Below, piece after piece: positions 44,216 to 56,799 of a DNA stretch of 64,000 bases. The position numbers were made by a program, and so were the translations under genes. Under the pieces are notes generated by a model, which saw only the letters and a list, made by a program, of their open reading frames with translations, did no database searches and was not told the DNA's origin. Position 1 is the first letter of the stretch; each line of letters starts with the position of its first letter. The DNA comes from Phascolarctos cinereus (Eukaryota; Chordata; Mammalia; Diprotodontia; Phascolarctidae), in contig NW_018343953.1 of the NCBI RefSeq assembly GCF_002099425.1, positions 5,902,001-5,966,000 of the forward strand, in the 5' to 3' direction.

Positions 44216-44324
44216 CTGTCTTATAGGAATCATTAGTGTTTTCCAAGTTTCCTTCTTACGGCATTCCATCCCTTCTGAGCTGATCTTTTCTGTAGAATTT
44301 TAGTCCATGGGTTCCTACGGGGAC

Positions 44325-44525
44325 ATAGTATGGTAGAGTGAAAAGAGTATTAGATATGGAATTAGACCTGAATTTTAATCCTAGATCCGTCCCTTGCTTA
44401 CTACCTGAGCATTGGACAAATCACTTAAATTTTCTAGGCCTTGGTTTCTTCACCTGTAAAATGAGGGGGTTGGGCTAGATGGTCTCTAAGGTCCCTTCTA
44501 GCACTAATTCTATAATCCTATGATC
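44325..44525 (+). repeat. MIR SINE
   Basis: 'ggaattagacctgaatttta', 'ggtttcttcacctgtaaaat', 'tctaaggtcccttctagcac'. Confidence 0.78.
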
Positions 44526-45094
44526 CTTCCTCTGAACCTTTTACAGTTTGATTTCCCAACATTTAGGGTACCTTTATTCTCCTCTCTCACAAATTTTAAA
44601 ATGGAACCATCACTTCCTCTCAAGATTTTTATCATTTCTACCACAACCACCAGTTTATCCATGGAGCAGGATCAACTCCATAATAACAGTTTCTCTCATT
44701 GGTTCTTCTATCTTTGAAAAGAGGAAATTGACATTAAGGCAAGTCAAAACATGATTAGCTTCTCTGCTTTTGACAAGAGAGAGAATTCCAGCATACATCT
44801 GGGCAATTAAATGAAAGGAGGAGGTGGACTATGAGGTTGTTGCTCTCATAAAGGCTGAGAGGGTATTGATAGAGAAGAGTGGGGAGATAACTTCATTGTT
44901 CTGTCTGTAGCCTGTTCTTTACAAGTGACCATGTGAATACCAAGTAGTGTTGCAGTGGGAAAATCTAACGAAACTATGGCAGCTTTGGCAGCAGAAGTCG
45001 GAAGAGTCCTGTAGTCGATAGGTAGAAGGGGCCACAGAGATTCTCTAGTCTCAAAACAGGCTAAAAAGTAGAGTGACACTAATGATGTTAGTAT

Positions 45095-45240
45095 TACACA
45101 ATATAAAGAATACTTGATTTAGAGTCAGAAGACCTGGATGGATCCCCAGTTTTGCTACTTACTTCTATGTCATATTTGTCATCATTCCCCTTCTCTGTAC
45201 CTTAGTTTCCCAATTTGTTAAATGAGGATGTTGGACTACA
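45095..45240 (+). repeat. MIR SINE
   Basis: 'agagtcagaagacctggatg', 'cttctctgtaccttagtttc'. Confidence 0.72.
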
Positions 45241-45246
45241 TTAGGA

Positions 45247-45465
45247 AATTCTCAACCTGGGGCCAGTGGATTGGAATTCATAGATAGATTTCAAGGGATC
45301 CATAAACTTAGATGGGAGAAAGAAGGTAGATCTTTATTTTTACTAACCTCTAAGTGAAATTTAGCATTTTCCTCAATTATTAAAAAAAAAAAAATTCTGA
45401 GAAGGGGTCCAAAGATATCCAAAAGCATCTGTAACACAGAAAACTCTAAGAACCCCTGGACTAGA
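45247..45465. mobile_element. hAT-like non-autonomous DNA transposon
   Basis: Left end 'attctcaacctggggccagt' and right end 'actctaagaacccctggact' form worn inverted termini. 'ttactaacctctaagtgaaa' lies inside. Confidence 0.6.
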
Positions 45466-45589
45466 TGATCTCTAAAGTTCTTTCCTACTCTATAATTCAA
45501 AGAATCTTAGAAAAGTCAAGAGAGAAATTCTGACTTCAGGGCCCTGGGTCAGTAATAGCACAAAAAGAATGAGAAAGGAATCAATTATT

Positions 45590-45690
45590 TCAATTAAATT
45601 AAAATCACTACATATTTATTAAGTGCTTAGAATGGATGCTGAGAATATGAAAATGAAACAGTCCCAGGAGTTAACACTATTGAAGCCAGA
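45590..45690 (-). repeat. L2 LINE 3' end, antisense
   Basis: 'acatatttattaagtgctta', then 'aacagtcccaggagttaaca'. Confidence 0.7.
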
Positions 45691-45914
45691 AGCCAAGGAT
45701 GTATCATAAGCAAGTACCTAGAACACCAGGATTTAGCAATCATGAACAAACGTCAAAGGCCTCAGAAGGGGGATGGTTAAAATATCAAAAAGGACAGATA
45801 TTGAGAGTGTAGTAGGGGGAGAAAAGGGGAAGAACATGAACAGGATGGAAGGAAAAAACAAATAAAAGCTGAGAATCAGGCATTCCTCAGTGGAACGTGC
45901 CCTGCTGTGTCCTC

Positions 45915-46110
45915 CTGAATTGTAGGACCATAGGAGCATAGATTTGGCTTTGGAAGGAATCTTAAATGCTTTAGACCTTTTGCCCAAGCCATTTATTTCA
46001 CAGATGGAGAAACTTACTCAAGGTCACATTAGGTAGTAAGTAACAGAAGATTGGACCCAAGTCTTCAAACTCCAAATCCAACTTGCTTCTCCATTATATC
46101 ATAATTATGT
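45915..46110 (-). repeat. MIR SINE
   Basis: Antisense: 'tttcacagatggagaaactt', 'gattggacccaagtcttcaa'. Confidence 0.68.
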
Positions 46111-46119
46111 CTCCCAGTT

Positions 46120-46710
46120 TCTTCTTACCTCTCAAATGAATTGCCTTGGCAAGGATTCAAGATTAGACACCAGATATTTGGGTAATTAAGTGAAAAGGCA
46201 TTATTCTTTTGCCATTTAAAAGTGTAAAAGGGCCAGTTGAGTAAATCAATCAAATTACCCCACCCACACAAAGTAAGAAATAAAATGCCTCATGCCTTAA
46301 CCAGGTGGAAAAGGGTCTCCACTGAATCAAATTAATCAAAGCATTCTAACTAACTGTGAAAAGATACTTTAGTTTAGAAGTCTGTGATGAGTCATTGAGT
46401 ATTTGGGTTGGCAGAGGACACTTGGTCACACCTTAGAGATCATCTATAAAATATCAAGCCAGCATGGGCCCCAAGAGAGATTTGAAGCCAAGTACACATG
46501 TGATAGTAGAGAGGAGACAAGGAATTGCCTTTGAGAAGGTACTATATTGGGATAGGGAGGAGCAGAGGGCCTCAGCCTCCTCCCACCTAACCCCAACTAG
46601 GGAGGTATGGAGGAGTTCACATCTTCCCATTGGCATCCTAACAGTGTCCTTGGAATAGCTGAGGGCAATGACTACATTGGGACACATTAGACACAGATTA
46701 ACACCTCTGA
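46120..46710. other. No gene or clear repeat recognised
   Basis: Short open frames on both strands at 46454-46732 overlap each other and have no family signature. Confidence 0.3.
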
Positions 46711-46712
46711 TA

Positions 46713-47040
46713 ATAGCTATAATGATAGCCATAGCATGTTAAGGTTTGCCAAGAACTCTACAAATATTTAATTTCATCTTCACAACAAAAATAGCTATAA
46801 TAATAACTATAGTATGATAAGGTTCACAAAGCACTTTAGAAATATTCATTTCATCTTCACAACAACCCTAAGAGGGAGATGTTATTATTATCCTCATTTG
46901 CAGATGAGAAAAGTGAGACTAGGAAAGGTTAAATGATTTTCCTAGGGTCACAAGCTAATAAAGGTCTTAGGCAAGATTTGAACTCAGGTCTTCCTGACTC
47001 CAAGGCCAGTGATTTATGCAGTAAAGCACACAGATGTCAC
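46713..47040 (-). repeat. MIR SINE with an internal tandem duplication
   Basis: Antisense MIR to 47040 ('gatttgaactcaggtcttcc'). Its 5' segment is doubled: 46713-46788 and 46791-46866 are diverged copies, each ending 'tttcatcttcacaacaa'. Confidence 0.75.
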
Positions 47041-47344
47041 AAAGAAGCTCTACCAAGAGCCCAGAAGAAACCACCCCATACCTAAGGGGAATATCTTGAT
47101 GATCTCAAGAAACAGACTTTCAGGAACCATATATGCTTTCTAAACCAGAGCTCACTTTGCCCTGGACTCTTCATGTACTGGTAGGACCTTAGAGGGGGGA
47201 TGCTTTGTACCAGATGTTCTTACTGCTCCAACTTTGTAAAGTACCTTTCTCAAAGTTAATTGTATCCAGTTGACAAATTCAACTCATAATCATAGTGGAA
47301 AATACATCTGTGGGTGATTGTGAGTTATAACACTAAAAAGAAAC

Positions 47345-47640
47345 ATATCCCTTTCCAACAAGAAGACTTGAGTTCAAACTCAGCCTCAGACAGTTAATAG
47401 TTACGTGATCCTGAGCAAGTCACTTAACTTTTGTCTAAGTTTCATCAATTTCAAAATGGGGATAATAATAGCACCTACCTCGCTGGATTGCTGTAAGGAT
47501 CAACTGAGATATTGATGTACTATACATGTATACATGCATATATAATGTATACATATATGCGTACATTTATACATACATGTGTAGTACATGCATAACACAG
47601 TTCCTGACAGGTAGTAGATCCTTAATAAACATTAATTTCC
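47345..47640 (+). repeat. MIR/Ther SINE, long copy
   Basis: 'gagttcaaactcagcctcag', 'cctgagcaagtcacttaact', 'agcacctacctcgctggatt', then a TA/TG microsatellite and 'gtagatccttaataaacatt'. Confidence 0.78.
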
Positions 47641-48039
47641 TTTCCTTCTCTGTAGGTCATCAGGGCAAACCATAAAGTCCTCAGGGGACTTAGTAGTCAT
47701 GCTGTGGGAAACTGACTAATCTGTGCCAGAAGAAGTTAGGAGTCATGGATACAAAGGCATGTTTGAAATTCAAAAATTAGGCTGAGAAGTTTTCAGTTCC
47801 AGATTTAGGACTAGAAGATAGGCAAGGCAAAGGGGGCAGGGATATTTATCTACAGTCACATTCAGCAACATCTGATCTTGAATTCTCAAAAAAAAATAGA
47901 CCAAAACCCTTTGACTTAGAGTTCTGACCTTGAAGCCACTGTTTCAAGGAAGTAATTTTAAAAATAAAAGTTCTCTATATGTCAATATATTTATAGCAAC
48001 ACACTTCTTGTGGTAGCAAAGAAGTAGAAAGAAAGCAGA

Positions 48040-48220
48040 TCCAAGTAGGTGATATAATATATAACATATTGAACTTAAAGTCATAATATAATCTATATCA
48101 AAATGCTTGCCTTCTCAAGGAAGAGTGAGGAGAGAAAGGGAAGGAATTTGTGACTCAAAAATCATTTAAAAAAATTAAAATTGTTTTTACATGTAATTGA
48201 AAGAAAAAATTTTAAATATA
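48040..48220 (+). repeat. L1 LINE 3' end
   Basis: 'aaaatgcttgccttctcaag', then 'ttttacatgtaattgaaaga'. Confidence 0.72.
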
Positions 48221-48292
48221 AAAAAGAGTCTGATTCTAGTAGCTGCTGGATATTGCTTAGATGTTTTTATGTTTGCACTTATATTCCTCTAC

Positions 48293-48515
48293 ATTAGGGG
48301 GTTCTTAACCTATCTTGCATCACAGGTCTTGTTGATAATCTGTTGAAACCAATAGATGCTTTTCTCAGAGTGATGTCTAATGCAAACATGGAAATACATG
48401 AGGTTATAAAGGAAATTAATTATAGTGAATTGCCCTAAAGTTCTATTTTTTTTTCCTATCCAAATCCACAGACCCCTGAAATCTATCCATGAACCTCAAA
48501 TTAAATACTTTTGCC
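48293..48515. mobile_element. hAT-like DNA transposon fragment
   Basis: 'taggggttcttaacctat' at the left; 'aaaggaaattaattatagtg' and 'acagacccctgaaatctatc' inside. Same family as 39.7 kb. Confidence 0.55.
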
Positions 48516-48834
48516 TTAACCCAGCCTCCCCCCATCTGTTCTGACAGCATCTGGAATAATATGCCCAGTCCCAGGCACCATATTTAGAAAGTATGTTGGC
48601 AAAGTAGAATGCATATAGAAGGTGTGCAACCATGAGTGGGGGGCATCTGGAAACTATGTCCTGTAAGGAGTAGGTAAAAAAAAAAATTGATATGGTCATA
48701 GAGACAAGAGAAAACCTAGAGGAGATATGTTCCATATCACTAAATATTGGAAAAGCCATCATGGATAAAAGGGAACAGACTATTTTGGGGTTATTACAGG
48801 ACAGACAACCAATGGGTGAGAATAAAAATGACAG

Positions 48835-49030
48835 ATTCTAGCCCACTGTGAGGAAGAACTTTCTAGTGAATAGAGATTTCCAGTAGTGCAATATGTAATC
48901 CTAGGAAGTTGGGAGCTCTGGTCACAGGAATTATAAAGACCATCTGTCATAAATATTTGAGAATTCTATATTGAGATAGAGTAGATTACTTCTGAGGCTC
49001 CACCCACCACAACTATATAATTCTATGAAT
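48835..49030 (+). repeat. CR1/L3 LINE 3' end, much diverged
   Basis: 'gaggaagaactttctagtga' and 'gggagctctggtcacaggaa', ending 'aactatataattctatgaa'. Confidence 0.5.
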
Positions 49031-49039
49031 CAACTCAGT

Positions 49040-49840
49040 CTGGTACCCTTCATTCCCCTCCTCTTGAGATGAGGGTAGTGATGAAGGACCCTCAGTTCTC
49101 CCATCTTCAGCGGTTCCTTTCTGCTATCAACCACTTAGTTTGTGCAATTACTACACTATATAACATGCTTCTGTAAAATATCTGATCAGCCTCCAAGAAT
49201 CCAAGCCCCTATAAACAAAGACTGTGGGAGGGTATTTACCAGAAAATTTGGGTTTCACAAATAAGATCAGCATTGTACCTGAGTCATCTTTATGTTCTTT
49301 TTGCTCTAGTTAAGAAAGTGTTGCATATAGGGATCAGATGTAATAAAAAGCTATCAAACAAAAGTTATTGATTTAATCTAAGCAAGAAGAAAGACTCATG
49401 ATCAGGAACAGACTTAGTGAGCTCTCGGGCCTGATATGTATAGGGCTTGCTTTGACAGCAGAGATCACTGCACTGTATCTTGGGTTTGGAAGGCACTAGG
49501 CATTTTATTAGATACTAGTTCTTCCTTATTTGAGCACCCAATGTCAGTGTACTTCTTCCTATTCTGACATAGTTCTTGGGTTCCCACTTTAATAGGTATT
49601 TCTTTGATGAATGATGAATGGAGTGATAAATCAAAACTTTTACTGGGGAGGGAACACAAAGATTTGGGGATTCCAAAGGGAAAGGAATGTATGATGCAAA
49701 ATGGCAGAAGAGGATAACAGGATGTTGCCAGTTTCCATATTTAAGAGCTGCTGCTGACCATCGATATATTTTCTTGTATTCCAAGCCACCTATTGTCCTC
49801 TTCAAGCACATAATGAAGATATAGGCAGTGTTTATACTTC
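49040..49840. other. No gene or clear repeat recognised
   Basis: 0.8 kb without a recognised element. The 98-codon minus-strand frame at 49515-49811 shows no signal peptide, domain or splice signals. Confidence 0.3.
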
Positions 49841-49844
49841 TCTA

Positions 49845-50010
49845 ACTACAACTAGAGAAGTGATAGGTTCTTCCTCATTGGAGGTCTTCAAGTTGAAACT
49901 AGATGTCCATTTGTTAGGTATGCAACAGTAGGGATTATTTTTGAGTATGGGTGAAACTACACAGCCATTGAGATTCCTTTTAATTCTGAAATTCTGTGAT
50001 TATTGGAATA
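49845..50010 (+). repeat. CR1/L3 LINE 3' end
   Basis: 'attggaggtcttcaagttga', 'actagatgtccatttgttag', 'ttaattctgaaattctgtga'. Confidence 0.75.
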
Positions 50011-50439
50011 TGGGCTCAGAAGACAGGATTGGAAACACATATTGTCCCTAAGATAGCTCAGAACCCATTTGTCCATAAGAATACTGGAAGATTATTCACT
50101 CTTATGAGCCATTAATATTTGATCTCATCATTTGCCTTGACCAAAAGATTTAGCCAATGGCCTTAGAGTTAAAACTCAAGAAGTTTTAATGGAGTAAAAA
50201 CTAAATGCAAGTCAATATATACTTCACTAAAAAAAAAAGTCCACTTTCTGCTAGCTCTCTTCTCCCTTTCTCCACATCTCACATCACTCAGGCATCTCAT
50301 TCAATGATTATTGAATCATTATGGTCTCAGGTGAAGATGTAACCCTTCTTTTTCTTGCCAAGGCAAACCCCTTAATATTTGCCCTAGACCCCACCCCTTC
50401 CTCACTTTTCCAAAAAGAAAATGCCTCCACTATAAGTCC

Positions 50440-50960
50440 TCTCTTATTTTAACCTTCCCTACTGGCTCCTTTCTACCTATAAACATTCCTATACCTCTAT
50501 TGTATTTTTTAAAAAATTCTCAACTGATCTGACCATCCTTCATGGTTATTGTCCAATATTTGTTCTTCATTTCTCAACTAAACTCCTTAAGAAAGCAGTC
50601 TACAATTAATATTTGCACTTCTTCTCTTCTAATTCATTTCTAAAGCCTCTATGACCTAGCTTCCAACCTCATCTTCTAACTGAAACATCTCTCCAAAGTT
50701 ATCGGTGATAACTGAATTGCGAAGTCTAATGGCCTTTCCTAAATCTTTATATTTCTGCAGTCTTTAACACTGGTGATCACCTTTTCCTCCTGGATGCTCT
50801 CTTCTCTCTAGGTTTTTAGTATATTAGTCTCTTCTGGTTCTCCTTATATAGTTCTTCATTCATGTTACACTCACTTTCAGCGGATGGCACCAAGGCATGG
50901 GTTCCCTTCTATTTTTGTTCTATTCCATCATACTTGGGTTCCAAGAGAGGGTCGTGAAGA
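50440..50960 (+). repeat. L2 LINE ORF region, sense
   Basis: 'ctgacttcttc'-type L2 motifs are worn, but 'cttaagaaagcagtctacaa', 'ctggtgatcaccttttcctc' and 'tggatgctctcttctctcta' follow L2 ORF2 order. Confidence 0.6.
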
Positions 50961-52085
50961 GATGAAAAGGTATGGAACAGCCACTGTAGAGGGTAGCATA
51001 GTATGGAGGAATACAGTGTTTGCATCACTTCAGTAATGTTCAGTTGAGATTAGAGGACATACATTTGTAATAGGCCCAGTCATCATGGTTTACTGGTTTT
51101 TCCCCAACTCTTTTCAGCAGCACCTGATTAAAGGGAAGGAGGCAAATTGTGGAAAGAGTCTAGGGTTCAAAAGTGTCAATATGTGATTGTAGTAGGATCA
51201 GGGGAAGATGACAAATGTCTTCATGCATTTGAATGGCTATCATTTGACTAAACTTGTTATGTTTGGCTCTAGGGGACAGAGACATCATGGATGTGAAGCC
51301 TAAGCTCCTTTTCATTGTGAGCTTTTGTACACCCAGGTTAAAATGCTCTCTGGATCAGTATTTACTCAAAATCATACCTCATGAGACTCTATCTGGTGCT
51401 TTTATTTTTTAACCAAAATAAACCAGGAAACATATTAATTCAAAGCAAAGACATTTAATTATATACAGTAACAAGACTAATAACAAAAAAAGTCATACTC
51501 AGACACAAAGGAGAATTGTCTCCCATAGTTGTATAAATCATTGTCAGAGGAGAAAGCATGCATAGTCTAGAGAATTCAGTTTCTTTAACTCATACTGCTG
51601 TTGGAACATCTCTCTGTTTCTAAAGCTCCCACTTGATATTCCCCTACAAAACTGACAGTGTCACTGATGAGCCTTTTTCATTGTACTACTACCTGCTATT
51701 TATCTGTTGAATTACTATAGTTTGGTATCCACTTCTCTGTGGGAAAGTGGATTTAGTGTTTTTATGAAATAGCCCATAGCCTTCAATCTATTTTATTTCT
51801 TTCATGATTCAGACCCAAAGACTTGCTCTATAAGCACAAAAGAGTCCTTTGGATGACATATGGGGGGGGGGAAACTACTTCACTTTCAGTAGCACCTCTT
51901 CCAGATCTCCCTGATATTTAGGTTTTAGTGAATACTTTTCCGCTCCCCCCATGCTCCCGAAAGCTAACACTGTATGTATGTACAGGTGACCTTAGAACTT
52001 AGCAAGTATGGAGAAGTACTCGGGTAGATGTTGTGGCTTTAGTACTGCCTTCCTGCAACTACACCTAAATCACTGCTCTACCTAT
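50961..52085. other. Unassigned 1.1-kb stretch
   Basis: No gene recognised. 'aattcaaagcaaagacattt' near 51439 and a G run at 51865-51873 stand out. An old LTR or DNA element is possible but unproven. Confidence 0.3.
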
Positions 52086-52089
52086 TGGT

Positions 52090-52320
52090 GGAAGGAGAAA
52101 AGAGTCAAATTTAGGCTTAACGCAAAGAAAACCATCCTATTAGAACTATCCCAAAATGGAAGGGACTATATCAAAAGACAATGGGTTCACCTTCAATAAA
52201 GATCTTCAAACTAAGACTGGATGATCACTTATTAGGTATGTTGTAGAGGAAATTATTATTCAGGAAGTTGATGAACTCTGAGTTAAAATTCTGAAATTCT
52301 GAGTCCATGATTCTGTGGAT
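52090..52320 (+). repeat. CR1/L3 LINE 3' end
   Basis: 'ctaagactggatgatcactt', 'attaggtatgttgtagagga', 'aattctgagtccatgattct'. Confidence 0.75.
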
Positions 52321-52450
52321 TCTAGAATAATGAAATTAAGAGTAGAAAGAGATACTAGATATCATCTAGTTCAAGTACTTTCATTCTCAGAGGTGGAAAC
52401 TAAGGCCCAGAGAAGGGAAGACTTGCTCCAGATCACACAGGTAACAGAAA
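52320..52450 (-). repeat. MIR SINE fragment
   Basis: Antisense: 'cagaggtggaaactaaggcc', 'cttgctccagatcacacagg'. Confidence 0.7.
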
Positions 52451-52929
52451 CCATTTTCCTCATTTACTTTTCTAGAGGCAAGGCTACTATTCAGTTTCCA
52501 GAGTTTGCCTTTGTCATTCTTCTGGAACCTTTCTCCTTCATTCTGTTTTTAGTGCTTCTTTCAGGCACTTCTTGCTCTCATGCTGTGGTGGGAGAATGAA
52601 AAGTTCCTTCAATATTTTTCCCATCCTCAAAGATTGCCCTTCCTAAGGATCTTCTCCCACCTGAATGCTATTCACCTTCTATGTATGCCACTCTTCTGAG
52701 TTTCCACATTTTCTGTTTCTTACTGTAGCTCCAGCCTGTATTCCTTAAATATTTTACCACACAAATCAGCTTCTTTTATTGAGTTGAAAGGCAGGTCTAT
52801 CTTTTGCATGCAATCTTAAACTCAGATTTATTAAATAGTGATGAAACATAGTCACAAAATTGGTCCAACATAAAATATACAATGTGCTATTGCAACTAGA
52901 AGGTTTTTTTTCCTTTAGAATGTGGAAAA

Positions 52930-53115
52930 CAGGAAGAATAGATCAGAGTTGGAAGGGACCTCAAAGGCCACCTAGTCCAGCTTCTTCATTTTACAGATTA
53001 GGAAATTGAGAATCAGGGAGATTAAATGATTTGTCCATAGTCACAGAACTAGACTGTTTTACAGGCAAGATTTGAATATAGTATATCAGATTCCAGAGCT
53101 ATTCATGAGACTCCC
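52930..53115 (-). repeat. MIR SINE
   Basis: 'cttcattttacagattagga', 'ttgtccatagtcacagaact', 'gattccagagctattcatga'. Confidence 0.72.
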
Positions 53116-53164
53116 TTTAGTTCCATTCTAATAATTCTTGGTTAATATCTAAAGTCTATGACAT

Positions 53165-53590
53165 ATCGCTTATCCAACAGTTAATACTTTAAAAGTTTTT
53201 TTAAATTTTTAAACCCATACTTTAAAATTTATTGACAATTTTGTTTTCACACAAACTTTATTTCCATATGTATCCTTTCCCCTCTCTTACCTAGGTGACT
53301 TATAGCAAAAATGTGAAAGAGAATATGGGGGGGGCAAAGTAGGGCAACAAAACAAACAAATACATCTATTGAGTCTGAGAGTATATGCAATGAGAGTACA
53401 TACTCCTAGTCTCCAAATTCGGAAAAGAGGAGAGGTTCATTTTCTCATTTCTCATTTCTTCTTCTGGATCAAGCTTAGCCATTATAATTAGACAGTGTTC
53501 ATTTTCCATTTTGTTATTGTTCTTTCCAATTACATTGTTTCAGACATTGTATATATTGTTTTCCTATATCTACTCACTTCACTTTAAGTC
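53165..53590 (-). repeat. L1 LINE 3' region, antisense
   Basis: 'aaatttattgacaattttgt', 'ttccatatgtatcctttccc', 'cttctggatcaagcttagcc'. Confidence 0.6.
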
Positions 53591-54466
53591 AATTCATATA
53601 AATGAATTAACAAATCAGTAAACATTTATTGAACATTTATAATGTGCTAAGTGCTAAGGATGCAAAAAAGTCAGACAACCCTTTCCTTCAAGGAACTTAC
53701 AATCTAACAGAGAAAATAACATGCAAATAAATACATACAAACCAAATTATATATAGGTTAAATAAAAAATAATTAAGAAAGAGAATAATTAGCACAATTG
53801 ATAGAGTTTGGGAAGACTTCCAATAAAATAAAAATGATATTTTGATTGGGACTTAAATGAAACCAGTGAGGTCAGTGGGCAGAGTGAAGAAAATAAAGTA
53901 TTCTAGGCATGGGGGACAGCCAGGAAAAAAGCTAGGAGCTGAGAGATGGAGTGTCTTGTTTGTGGAACAGCCGGAAGGCAGCATCACCGTATTGAATTGC
54001 ATGTAGTGGGGACTGAGTCATAAGAAGACTAAAAAGGTAGCAGAGGGCTAGATTATGAAAGCTTTGAATACCAAACAAAGGATTTTTAATATGATCCTGC
54101 AGGCAACAGGGAGCCACTGGGGTTTATTGAGTTGGGGTTGGGGGGGATGACATGATCAGACCTACACTTTAGGAAAATAACTTTAGTGGATGAAGGGAGG
54201 ATGGGCTGGACTAGGGTAAGACCTGAGGCAGGCAGACCCATCATCAGGCTATTGAAGTAATCCAGATATGAGATAAAGGCTTGCAATAGAGTGGTGGTAG
54301 TATCAGAGAGGAGAATGGCATATAGTCAAGAGATGGTGCAAAGGTGAAATCAACAGGCCTTGGCAACAGTTTGGATATGGGTGGTGGTGGGCACAATGAG
54401 AGATAGTGAGGAATCCAGGGTAACTCCTATATTGAATGGCTAGAAGAATTGTGTTGCCCACTATGG

Positions 54467-55120
54467 TTGGTTGGTTGTTGTCCTTCATTCTTGAAGAGGA
54501 CCAAAATGACCTCACTATGCTAGAGTCAAGTTTCAGTGTGTCCTACTATGGCTGATCAGACCATTACAAGCTCAGTGTTCTACCACAGGTCAGGCACAAA
54601 TAGTCCATGGATGATATATTTTGCTTCATGCATAAACTGAATTTAAGTGAGGCAGAATTGCATGAAATTATCAGCCCCACTCTCTCTTCCAGAGTCATCA
54701 CAGTCCAATGGCAAGACAGAATCAAGATGACTGGTGATGGTTCAAGATGAAGAGGATGACCTTGGCATCTTCAATGTCTAACCAAGCTCTAAGGTCTCCA
54801 CAGCACCTGCTTCAGCTGCCTTCGTGGCCTCTGGAACAAATTGTTTTCATCTTCCCTTTCTACCAGGGGAAGTCTTTACATGCTTGGGGTATACACCTCC
54901 AACCCACAAAAGGGTTTGAGACCCCTTGGTTACCCTCAACCTGAATTAGCCCATCTGCCGAAATGATTTACAAGGGTATAGCTGCTGTGCATGCTACAGC
55001 TTCTTGGAGCCACAGGTGAAAGTTAGATGGAATAGGTGGACACCAAAGGTGGAAAGCAGCCCTGAAAATGGCTCAGCAGCCGTCACACCAGAGGTATGTC
55101 TTCCCTGAACACACCTACAC
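54467..55120 (-). repeat. Unnamed RTE-like retroelement, copy 2, inserted in L2
   Basis: 654 bp bounded by a perfect 10-bp direct repeat, CCCACTATGG (54457-54466 and 55121-55130). Its left end 'ggttgttgtccttcattctt' plus 'gaagaggacc' is the reverse of the tail at 61.7 kb, so it lies antisense and carries the family's longest body here. No reading frame of note. Confidence 0.75.
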
Positions 55121-55430
55121 CCCACTATGGTAATACAATCTAGATGGTGACAGGATTTAAGGGAAGATGAGTTCCATTTTAGACATGTTGATTTTAAGAT
55201 GTCTACTGGACATCTAGTTCAAGATTTCTAAAAGATAATCGGAGATGAAAGACTGAAGGTCAGCAGAGTTTGGAGTAGATATGTAGATTTGAGAATCATC
55301 AGCATAAAGATTATCATTAAATCCATGGGAGCTGATGAGACCAACAAATGAAGTGTAGTATAGAGGGAGAAGAGGGGAGGACCCAGGACAAGATCTTGAA
55401 GGGACATCTATGGTTAGAGAGTGTGATCTT

Positions 55431-55593
55431 TTTTTTTCCCCTTTTTTTAAAAATCAATGTATATCTTTTTAGTTTTCAACATTCACTTCCACAAGATTTT
55501 GAGTTCCAAATTTTCTCCCCATCTCATCCCTTCCCCCACACCAAGAAGGCATGCATTCTGTATACCCCTTCCTTTAATCTGCCCTCCCTTCTA
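55431..55593 (-). repeat. L1 LINE 3' end, antisense, inserted in L2
   Basis: T-rich start, then 'gttttcaacattcacttcca' and 'caaattttctccccatctca'. Flanked by 'agtgtgatctt' and 'aatgtgatctt', a target-site duplication of about 13-15 bp. Confidence 0.82.
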
Positions 55594-55914
55594 AGAGAAT
55601 GTGATCTTGAAGAGGATTCAGCAAAGGAGACAGAGAAGAGATCAGTTAGGTAGGAGGAGAACCAGGAGAAAGTGGCATCCAAAAAACCCAGAGGGAAGAG
55701 AATTTCAAGGAGGAAGAATGATTAACGATGTTAATCTGCTAAGAAGTCAGGGAAAAGGAGGGTTATAAAAAAGATCATTGGATTTGATTTGACAATTAGG
55801 ATTAGTATTTCTCTGGACTCTTCATATTTAAAACTTCATTTAAAAAAGATGTTAGTAGATAAAATATCAGATGAGGAGCACACTATGGAGATGGAGTACA
55901 TGTGTATAAGAGTT

Positions 55915-56640
55915 TGCTAATTCAGCTGAACAAACATTTATTAAGCTTCATCTATGTGACATACGCTATGCTAGGTAAGATGGATATAATGACAAAACAC
56001 TGAAAGAATCTCAGCTTTCAGGAGCTTAATCAGTAAGCAGGAGTTGACATACGACCTAAATCTTGAAGAAGGCTGATCATTTCAAGAGGTGGAAGTTAGG
56101 GGGAGAATACTCCAAGTCTGGGAGGAGAAGACTCTATGCAAATGACACTAATGCAAAGACACTAAGACAGAAAATCAATTATCTAAGAGGGTATAACAAT
56201 TAAGTCAGTTTGACTGAAATGTAGAATGTGTGAGGAGGAGTTGTATAAAATCAGCCTGGAAAAATAAGTTGGAGCCATGCTGTGATGAGCTTCATATGTC
56301 AAACAGAGGAGTCTGTATTTTATCCTACAGGCAACAGAAAGCCATTGAAGCTTCCTATGCTGAAGAGAGACATGGTCCGACCTGTACTTCAGGAATTTGA
56401 TAGCTATTTGAAAGATAGATTAGGGAATGGGGTAAATTTGAATAAGTAAAAACAATTATAAGGCTATTGCAATCTACAGAAGAGGTGATGAGGGCCTGAA
56501 CTAGGGTGGTGCCCTAAAATGGTGGTTAAGTAGAGAGAAGGGGACCGATGGGAGAGACTAAGATGGTTGAATCAGTAAGACTTGATGACTGATGGGATAT
56601 GGGAGGTGAGGAGTATAGGATTATTCTCAAGAGGTATTTG
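55915..56640 (-). repeat. L2 LINE, antisense
   Basis: 'gaacaaacatttattaagct', 'ctacaggcaacagaaagcca', 'gtgatgagggcctgaactag'. Confidence 0.82.
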
Positions 56641-56799
56641 ATTATATTAATAAAATTAGTTCAATGTATATTTAATGATGTACATAAACCTTATTGTATT
56701 TTATGCTAATTGAGCATTTCCCATAATTAACAATATCGTAGATCCTGGGTTATAAAGCCTTGCATGTGAAAAACAATCAAGAAGTTAGATCTCTCTCCA

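Larger units (their letters stand above)
53600..55800 (-). repeat. L2 LINE, antisense, split by two insertions
   Basis: Pieces at 53600-54466, 55121-55430 and 55594-55800 keep antisense L2 order: 'taaacatttattgaacattt', 'ggcaacagggagccactggg', 'tgttgattttaagatgtcta', 'gaggaagaatgattaacgat'. An RTE-like element and an L1 3' end fill the gaps. Together about 1.4 kb of L2. Confidence 0.85.

Noticed and set aside
54747-54944. 65-codon plus-strand frame with SSMSNQALRSPQHLL
   Set aside because: It lies inside the RTE-like insertion with direct repeats on both sides.
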